DNA from: Liopterus haemorrhoidalis
Taxonomy: Eukaryota > Arthropoda > Insecta > Coleoptera > Dytiscidae
Direction of reading: 5' to 3'
Assembly: GCA_963971575.1 (NCBI GenBank)
Contig: OZ020611.1
Location: forward strand, 226,292,260-226,356,259
DNA: 64,000 bases
Positions 57,386 to 64,000 of this stretch are shown piece by piece. Under the pieces are notes generated by a model, which had not been told where the DNA came from, did no database searches, and saw nothing but the letters and a program-made list of their open reading frames with translations. Position 1 is the first letter of the stretch. Every line of letters starts with the position of its first letter. Both the position numbers and the translations under genes were made by a program.

Positions 57386-58962
57386 ATTGTAACCATCTAA
57401 ATCAAAAGAATATGTTTGAAATAAGGTTGCGAGCACCTAAACTGTATGCTCGTTGGTACGCCAGTGCATATTCTAAAAAGGGTGCTGTTTGGCGGATTTG
57501 CCCCGAGTGCCAAAAGAGCTAGCGCCGGCTCTGCATAAGAGTGCTAGCAGGAAGACTTTGTCTTCTCGAAAGTACAATTTATAAGGAAAAGACAAATTTT
57601 CTAGCGGTAATAAAATTAAAATATAATTTTATATATTATTGGGGCAGCAAAATTTAATTTTTGTACATTTTAAGAAATTGTAGACGGACAGACGCAAATA
57701 AATTATAATAAAATATGTTCAAAAAAACTGAACAAACGCAGGGCGATGGTAAGAGGCTGTAAATGGACCAGTTCAAAATAATCACAGATCAAAATAAATA
57801 ACATATTTAAGTAAGGTGCAAAACTTCACAGGTTCTATTCCCTCAGGAAGAATATCAATATATCTATTTAGAAAATTTAGAAGATAAAGTCCGGAGATTT
57901 CCGGATTTTGAAAGATGAAAAGGTGACAAGCCCTACCGAAAACGGTAAGAAAATATATACTAATTAAGCTATATAATAAATTATTTAAATTTTAAGTGGT
58001 GCGGGAATATTGTCCACCATAATTTAAAATTTTTCATATTTTCCTAATTTATATTTTCCCACTTTCTCCACTAAATCGATATAGAAAACTACATTACCGA
58101 CATACATCTCCCGGTTTTCAAACCTAATTTTAGCCATCTATCGAATTATAGTGGAAATGTACAATCTTTGAAGGTAGTCGTTCCCTCGGGAGCTGCTTTT
58201 GATCGTAGGTGGCCGATCTAAATTACATTACTGACTGTAAGATGGACACTGACATACACTCACTTTATGAAATGTCATATTGACTCGTCGAAATACGACC
58301 AAACATAATCATATCAAAAAGACATCAGAGGTGTTTATTTGACAAGATATGAGAGAAGATATTTCACACAAAAAAAAACTTTAAGACTTTCTGGTACAAA
58401 ATGAAATGATAAGCGTCAATACTTACAATCAGGGATTGAGGAACTTAAAAGAAAAGGCAATAAGAATATTCACCGATCAAAGAATGTAAACGAAAACAAA
58501 AACTACGTTTTGTTTTTTATTTATGAAATTGCTAAACTATTGTTGAAATTTAATATATTATAATTCATAAATTTTAAGTGACTTAGCTGCAATATGAGCA
58601 TAAAAATGATTTTTTTAATAAATTATCTGGTTATTTTCCCAAAAATATTGAGGCAGTAAATGAGGAAGAGGGTAAGAGGTTCTAAAACAGATGGAGGAGG
58701 ACACCATGGCTGTTTCAATATAAGAATACGAACACGTAGAAAAATTATTGAAATTTATATACTTTCACAAACAATAGAGATTTGTTTTCTTATTATAAAC
58801 AGTTTTCATTATATACATTTTTGTTGTTTAGGCAATAATAAGGGAGATATTTGAAAAGTTTAGCTTTAGTGTGTCCCCTCGTAACTCCCCAAATATTCAT
58901 CTAAATGAAAAAAATCATAGAAATAAAAGATGATTTTCTCATTTTAAATTATTTTTGGTATA
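57386..58962. other. Non-coding; one hAT-type end near 57512
   Basis: AGCTAGCGCCGGCTCTG at 57512-57528 resembles the right end of the 7257-7839 element, but no left partner was found. The remainder, including the somewhat less AT-rich 58150-58280, shows no identifiable gene. Confidence 0.4.
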
Positions 58963-59528
58963 CAGACGATTCCGCTTAATTGGGCCACCGCTAAATTGGG
59001 GCAGCCGCTTATTTCGGCCAAATCTCTAAGAACAGAAACCAAACCAAGGAACCAACAGTAAATTTACATGTTTAATTGGGACAGTAAATTTAAGATCACA
59101 GTACATATTATGTTACACATATTCTCAAAAAAAAATATGTACAAAGTATTTAATATTACAGAGTTATTTTATGCAGGAAGGAATTGAAAGGAGCCCTACA
59201 TCCTCACTGAATACCTGTGCTGATTTTGTAGAAGTGAAATGTTAGAAAAACAAAAGACAGACTACACTTGACGCATTTTTGCATTGAATTAAATTGTTTG
59301 TACCTATTTATTATTTTATTTTGGAATTTATTATTATTTTTTTCTTAAAAGTTTATATTTTTTGGTTATATGTAATTTATAGTTTTGTCCAAGAGTTTAT
59401 AAAATAAAATTATTGAAAGAAAAATATGCATGGTTTAATTTTATGTGAAATTCGCTTAATTTGGGCAGCCGCTTAATTGGGCCAAAATGTCTAAGTCCCG
59501 ATGTGTCCCAATTAAGCGGAATCGACTG
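58963..59528. mobile_element. pogo/Tigger-like MITE, copy 2, TA duplication
   Basis: CAGACGATTCCGCTTAATTG at the left and CAATTAAGCGGAATCGACTG at the right, flanked by TA at 58961-58962 and 59529-59530. It shares GGCAGCCGCTT and AATTTACAT text with the copy at 9643-10151. Confidence 0.85.
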
Positions 59529-59610
59529 TACATGATTTTGCTGTTAACTCAATAATAATAGAGATATATGTAGATTTTAGTTTTAGGGTTGACTCAATTA
59601 ATTTTGTTGA

Positions 59611-60203
59611 AAATGGAACGGTCGGAAATTCACACTATTATGAAGTATGAGTTCTTACGTGGAACTACTGCGTCGCACACTGCGCGAAACATTAATAGTG
59701 TATTTTGGCTCCAATGTTACTACACAGCAGACAATATCAAATTGGTTCGCCAAAATTCGTACCGGTAACTTAAAACCCAAATAAAAAAAAAAAACAAAAA
59801 AAAACTGGTCCATCGATCACAGCGGAAATATACTGCAACCAACTGGACGAAATTATGCAAAAACTCAAAGAAAAACAGCTTAGATTCGTCAACAGATCGA
59901 ATCCTATCTTATTGCATGATAAAACTAGACCACACACTGCACAAATGACTGTGGCAAACTATAGGAATTGGAGTTGGAACTTCTTCATCATCCTCCATAC
60001 TCATCAGATCTAGTCCCCACTGACTACCACTTTTTCCGCAATTTGGACAACTTTTTAATAGGGAAACAGTTTAATTCCGACAACCTGGCCTTCCAGGAAT
60101 TCATTGACTCTCCTCAGCCTGGGTTTTATACCACCGGCCTGAACAACCTGCCGCTTAAATGGCAAAAGTGTATAGACAATATGGGTGCTACTTTTTTTTC
60201 TTA
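59611..60203 (+). pseudogene. Mariner transposase pseudogene (SETMAR/Hsmar1-like group), internally deleted
   Basis: It begins MERSEIHTIMKYEFLRGTTA and ARNINSVFGSNVTTQQTISN, the N-terminal DNA-binding region of mariners. After WFAKIRTGNLKP a large block, including Asp1, is missing. The frame resumes ITAEIYCNQLDEIMQKLKEK and LLHDKTRPHTAQM (Asp2), then HPPYSSDLVPTDYHFFRNLD (Asp3) and ends RLNGKSV in one frame or PLKWQKCIDNMGATFFS in the other, with frameshifts. The HDK-RPHTA and DYHFFRNLDNFL text is typical of the Hsmar1-like mariners. The element ends were not identified with confidence. Confidence 0.8.
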
Positions 60204-60230
60204 AATTTTATGTCGGCCTATTTCTGCAAC

Positions 60231-60438
60231 GAGGCTAATCGCCGATGCCAGGGGGCGAGCTCCTACACCTGGATGAGGGATGAATGACTGTGAGAATGAG
60301 AGTAATGTAAACATATTATTCTCGCCCGAATAATATCACCAACGAAGGAGGCTCGAAGCACTGACCGCCCAAGTCCAGACTGTTTCTACCAGTCTAAAAC
60401 CGCACGACTTAATACGCTCGGCCACTCCGTTGGCGGGT
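60231..60438 (-). mobile_element. tRNA-Leu/Ser-like SINE (family S2) with head
   Basis: On the minus strand the 5' end reads CCAACGGAGTGGCCGAGCGT then ATTAAGTCGTGCGGTTTTAG, like a class II tRNA (GTGGCCGAG box A, long variable arm), with a box B-like GTGCTTCGAGCC about 55 bases later. The body continues with TTCGGGCGAGAATAATATG and ends AGGAGCTCGCCCCCTGGCAT, CGGCGATTAGCCTCG. A headless copy is at 31022-31135. Target duplications not clear. Confidence 0.65.
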
Positions 60439-60552
60439 GCATACTTTGATGAATAAAATAATTCTTTATATTTGTAAGTTATCAACCAACTTTGCCTTTT
60501 TTTCTACAAATTTCATCCTTGACGACCTAATATTTTTGTTGTAGCGCATTAT

Positions 60553-60706
60553 AGGCTAATCCAGACGTTTAAGCAGGTCTAACTGGAATTTTCATTTTTG
60601 TAATCAGTTGTCTTTTAAGCGAGCGAATTTCTAAACAAAAGCCTGATTAAAACGTTAAAGGTTACTAGTTCAAAATCTAGTTCCGCTTAAATCAAAGAAA
60701 CAGACT
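60553..60706. mobile_element. MITE family M, copy 7 (short form)
   Basis: ATAGGCTAATCCAGACGTTT at the left and CAAAATCTAGTTCCGCTTAA with CAAAGAAACAGACTATA at the right are the family M ends. Interior reduced to about 150 bp. Confidence 0.7.
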
Positions 60707-60735
60707 ATACAGAACAAATGTTATTATCTTTCTAG

Positions 60736-60812
60736 CCAACCGGCGTAGCGTAGTGGTAACACATTTGCTCTTCGTTGCTAAGGTCTCGGGTTCGAATCCC
60801 GTTCAGGCGTTA
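60736..60812 (+). mobile_element. SINE S1 head fragment
   Basis: GCCAACCGGCGTAGCGTAGT, GGTAACACATTTGCTCTTCG and GGGTTCGAATCCCGTTCAGG match the head of the two complete SINEs. The body and tail are absent. Boxes A and B are well preserved. It could alternatively be an independent tRNA-like sequence. Confidence 0.65.
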
Positions 60813-60895
60813 TAGACGCCGATAAATCAATGCCGAAAATAATCTTTCTACGTGTTCATACCTTAAAAAAGGCACAAAGGCTAAAGGTGGACATC

Positions 60896-61190
60896 CAGAG
60901 CCGCAGTAAGGGGGGGCGGAGGGGGCGACGGCCCTGGGCACACTAAGGAAAAGGGCGCTGACGAGCTTTACTAAGGGGCGCCATTGCGAAGGCGAGGACT
61001 TTTTTTTACTCGTCACTTGGATTTTGAGAAGTGAGGACCTTTTTGTTTTGCTATTTGGATTTTGAGAGGTGAAGACCTTTTTTTTTTGTTCGACACTTGG
61101 ATTTTGAAAGGTGAGGACCTTTTTTTTATTTGCCAAGGGCGCCAAAACACTGCTTTGCCCCTAGCGCAAGTTTTCCTTAATGCGGCTCTG
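60896..61190 (+). mobile_element. hAT-type MITE with internal minisatellite, copy 2, perfect TSD
   Basis: CAGAGCCGCAGTAAGG at the left and CCTTAATGCGGCTCTG at the right are inverted ends. TGGACATC flanks exactly (60888-60895 and 61191-61198). Interior: AGGGGGCGACGGCCCTGGGC text, then the minisatellite (60983-61130), then GCCAAGGGCGCCAAAACACT. Confidence 0.88.
60983..61130 (+). repeat. ~40-bp minisatellite, about 3.5 units
   Basis: Units have the form GTGAGGACCTTTTTTTT, a short T-rich spacer ending GCT or GTTC, then ACTTGGATTTTGAGAG. Same unit as at 63429-63600 and, reversed, 53288-53390. Confidence 0.8.
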
Positions 61191-61269
61191 TGGACATCAG
61201 TTCCAAGTACAAAATACATACCACAGGAATAAAACGGGAAAAGATTAAAAATTTCAATTGAAACAAGGC

Positions 61270-61410
61270 TGAATATTCAAAAATTTAAGTGAAGACGGGG
61301 TGGAAATTTAAAACTATAAGTGAAGGCGGGTAGAAATAAAATTATAAAAATTCAAATAAAGATGGGGAGGAGAAATTTTCAAAATTCAAGTAAAGATGAA
61401 CAGGTAAAAA
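61270..61410 (+). repeat. Degenerate ~36-bp tandem repeat, about 4 units
   Basis: Units resemble ATTCAAGTGAAGACGGGG followed by AGGAAATTTTAAAA. It may be a diverged, reversed relative of the ~40-bp minisatellite next door (AAATCCAAGTGAAGAGC), but this is uncertain. Confidence 0.5.
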
Positions 61411-62524
61411 TATAGAAAATTACTTGATACAACTAAAAATTTGTATATAGCGAGAGCGCAACCACAAGAAGCACGAAGCCTTGAGCAATTGCTCCGGTCA
61501 CCTATGCATTACGACGACCTTGAATTGCAATTATCTTCGAATCACAGAGATCATTTTTCCTTCACTCTTAATATTTCATATAAGAAAATATGGGTATTGT
61601 GACCTCAAATTTTCCTTCTGAAATGAACTATCTCAATTCTTTCTTTAAATCAGTTATGACGATCTCTTAAACCAGAAATCAATTTAATTCAGCACCTTGC
61701 AGCAATATTTTCACTTCTTCCTCCCTCCCTCCTCATCTTGGCAGCCATATTTCCGAAGCCGCTATATGTTCTGTGACGTCATTTTATTGAGTGCCATTTA
61801 AAAAAATGTTCTCGCTTAAGCTCCAATCTTAAGGTCTCACAACTTAGAGACTAGTTTCGCAGGAGACCAGAGAAAATCCTTAATAGAGTATATTTCATTT
61901 CACTGGCATTTTCCACACAGTTTTGAAAATTTTATTTCGTTTATCAGCTTCTGTGGGAGATAATAAGGGTCGTGCAAAACGAGAAGTCAATAATGTTTTT
62001 ATAAGTTTTTGTATTTGAGGAAAAAAGGATTTTATTTTATTCTTTTAGCTGGAGGTCACAGTTTAAATCAAGATGTCCGTAATCAAGAAGGAAAATATCT
62101 GCTAATCAAAATATGACCTAGTCTTGCCATAAATATAGTTACAAAGTTTTCAGTGAAAATCCACAAGCTGCTTAAGGATATTTTAATTATCTTTTACTGC
62201 ATAATACATAGATACATCTTAAACAAGAAACACCAATCGGTTTTTGCAGACCATAGAGACTTAAGCAGCGTGTAGTGGCCAGAAATAGGTAGTGTCATTT
62301 TGAAAACTGATTGATATATTTTGTGACATTAATGTGAACCGGAATAGTACCACAGAAGTTTCTAATCTGATAATTATTTCGATGTTATCGATTTTTTTTT
62401 TTTTTGTAACGTAGTGTCCAATATTTATTAGACTGAGTGTAGAACTGCGTAACCTGAGTCTTAATGTGCATCTCAAGTATGAAGTCTTTACACGGAAGCA
62501 AGAGGATTTTTTATTTTTTTATTT

Positions 62525-62580
62525 TAATGGTCTTTGCTATTTCGGCAATTTTTGAAAATTCTATGCCTAAACGGGACCTG
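62525..62580 (-). mobile_element. SINE S1 tail fragment
   Basis: TTTTAATGGTCTTTGCTATT, TCGGCAATTTTTGAAAATTC and TATGCCTAAACGGGAC correspond, reversed, to the tail and body of family S1; the box-bearing head is lost. Confidence 0.6.
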
Positions 62581-62637
62581 AGGCAAAATAATTATCAATA
62601 TATTTATTCAACAAATTATTTTAATTAGTCTAAGGCC

Positions 62638-63032
62638 TTTCCACCTTCAGGTAATCCTCTAGGTCAGAGTTTCCCGAACTTTTTGAGCCGCGGAGCACTT
62701 TTCACGAGAAGAACTTGTCGCGGAACATTATCATTGCTATATGCTATATATATATATAGCAAAAATAGTAGAGCGCGGAGCACTAGTAGACGCTCTCGGA
62801 GCACAGTTTTGGAAGCTCTGCTCTAGGTGGCAGATAAGGTTGATCTGCTGAATATATGTCAATATCAGTCAGTGAATTCAATACGTCAATCTCATTATCC
62901 GTTAGATAACTACCCGATAGATAAATATGTATTGAAAGACGGGATGATATTTACTCAGCCCAGAAAGTATCACATAACCTTATCTGTCAGATAGTTACCT
63001 GAAGGTTTACCTGAGGATGGAAAGTCTGGGAC
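62638..63032. mobile_element. PIF/Harbinger-type MITE with TTA TSD, hosting a hAT MITE
   Basis: GTCTAAGGCCTTTCCACCTT at the left and GGATGGAAAGTCTGGGAC at the right are imperfect inverted ends. TTA is on both sides (62635-62637 and 63033-63035). Internal CTTCAGGTAA and TTACCTGAAGG are symmetric. A hAT MITE (62665-62820) is inserted near the left end. Confidence 0.65.
62665..62820. mobile_element. hAT-type MITE, perfect 8-bp TSD
   Basis: CAGAGTTTCCCGAACTTTTT at the left and TTTTGGAAGCTCTG at the right, with GCGGAGCAC near both ends. CTCTAGGT duplicates exactly at 62657-62664 and 62821-62828. Confidence 0.88.
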
Positions 63033-63330
63033 TTAGTAATTTTGACCATACCAATGTTATTGTTTTAATGAACTTGTTAACCAGAGGCGTTTTCTTTCGT
63101 AGTAAACAAAGTGAACTGTGTACAAGTGAATAAAGTGAAAGTAAAATTTCAGTTGAGTTGAGAAGACCAAAAGAACAACTTTTTTAAACATAAATTTATA
63201 TCATGCATAAATGTCACACCAGGATCAATATAACCTTTTGTATGACTTAGTTCTAAAGTATTATTTAGTACAGAACAATAGTTATTTAGTGAATCTCAGA
63301 AAACGCATTTTGCCCGTTTTGCATCTTGCA

Positions 63331-63655
63331 TAGGGTGACCATTTGTCCCGCATTTTGATTCGGTGCCCCGCCTTATGATATGTCCCGCATTTTTAACTTT
63401 GCACTTGAATACAAGTCAAGTGGGGAGGTGAGGACCTTTTTTTGACCTTTTTTTTGCTCTTCACTTGGATTTGGGAGGTGAGAGGACTTTTTTTTTGCTC
63501 TTTCCTTATATTTGGGAGGTGAGGACCTTTTGTTTGCTCTTCACTTGGATTTGGGGAGGTGAGGACCTTTTTTTGCTCTTCACTTATATTTAGGAAGTAA
63601 CGAATTTTTTTTTTGCTCCGTTCCGCAATGCCTTCTCAAGTAAATTGTCACCCTT
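63331..63655 (+). mobile_element. hAT-type MITE with internal minisatellite, copy 3, perfect TSD
   Basis: TAGGGTGACCATTTGTCCCG at the left and TAAATTGTCACCCTT at the right are inverted ends. ATCTTGCA flanks exactly (63323-63330 and 63656-63663). The interior contains repeated GTCCCGCATTTT text and the ~40-bp minisatellite (63429-63600). Confidence 0.88.
63429..63600 (+). repeat. ~40-bp minisatellite, four units
   Basis: Units read GTGAGGACCTTTTTTTGCTC then TTCACTTGGATTTGGGGAG, with small length variation in the T run. Same unit as at 60983-61130 and 53288-53390. Confidence 0.85.
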
Positions 63656-63909
63656 ATCTTGCAGCATCTTGATTTAGTTCTAAAGTATATGTAATTTGTT
63701 TTATTTCATCCAATAAATATACCTTTTCAGTGTTAATATTCATTGTTTAGACGTTTATTTATTTTTGAGGTTAACTAATTAAATTTTCCGCAAAAGTAAC
63801 CGAAAAATTTCTGTGTGCTTGAGGGGCAGAGGGAAAGCTGACCTTATTCATTTTGTTCAGATGGTGGGGGAACTGAACGAATTTTGAAAGAACAAACCGA
63901 AAAAATTTA

Positions 63910-63961
63910 TGTGAAGTGTGAATTTTCACACATTTCAGGGTTTCGCAGGTATTTAGTAAGT
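63910..63961. repeat. Dispersed hairpin motif, copy a (reference)
   Basis: ATGTGAAGTGTGAATTTTCA then CACATTTCAGGGTTTCGCAG and GTATTTAGTAAGTG. GTGTGAA-TT-TTCACAC forms a small hairpin. Further copies at 51463-51510, 55058-55102, 27588-27641 and, reversed, 12751-12806 and 19372-19404. Confidence 0.7.
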
Positions 63962-64000
63962 GAATGATGATTATTTGGAATGTCAAAACAAATTTTATGT

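Noticed and set aside
60810..61219. Lys/Ser-rich minus-strand ORFs near 61 kb
   Set aside because: They are translations of the ~40-bp minisatellite inside the hAT-type element; the Lys repeats come from the T runs.

Overview
The window is an AT-rich, intron- and transposon-dominated piece of an arthropod (most likely insect) nuclear genome. The only host gene I can identify with confidence is the 3' part of a netrin receptor of the UNC-5 family on the + strand. It has three exons: a transmembrane exon (31783-31929), a short cytoplasmic linker exon (46677-46937), and a large terminal exon carrying ZU5, UPA-like and death-domain sequence (48081-49549), followed by about 2 kb of probable 3' UTR. 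The Ig and thrombospondin exons expected upstream were not found, so the first ~31.8 kb is probably upstream intron, or intron plus intergenic DNA. A possible second gene fragment, an unclassified minus-strand exon-like ORF, lies at 19910-20230.

Almost everything else is mobile DNA, mostly decayed, and often nested. Region 1-14 kb: a mariner-type element with ~100-bp inverted ends (2502-3868), several hAT-type elements with 8-bp duplications, a pogo/Tigger-like MITE, and the first copies of a dispersed 'R' element that carries a TCTG/CAGA microsatellite. Region 14-32 kb: two DD41D mariner copies in opposite orientation, each broken differently; two related hAT elements with clean target-site duplications; a Tc1-like transposase with a candidate intron; and a 439-bp TCTG array. 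Region 32-47 kb is the 14.7-kb intron between unc-5 exons. It holds a mariner interrupted by a PIF/Harbinger element, a TA-flanked MITE interrupted by a tRNA-derived SINE, another mariner, and LINE and hAT remnants. Region 50-64 kb: LINE, SINE, mariner, pogo-like and hAT elements.

Three observations stand out. (1) Three R copies have different tRNA-like sequences with Pol III A/B-box motifs at the same internal position of a conserved backbone (around 12.3, 19.1 and 28.9 kb). (2) A ~40-bp minisatellite occurs inside three elements whose terminal repeats differ (53.2, 60.9 and 63.3 kb). (3) A ~420-bp element with matching inverted ends contains a hammerhead-like/Penelope-like core motif (5.2 kb).

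There is no bacterial operon, CRISPR array or virus-like gene cluster here. All calls come from reading the sequence and recalled family motifs; no database search was possible. Element names such as R, M and L are local labels.
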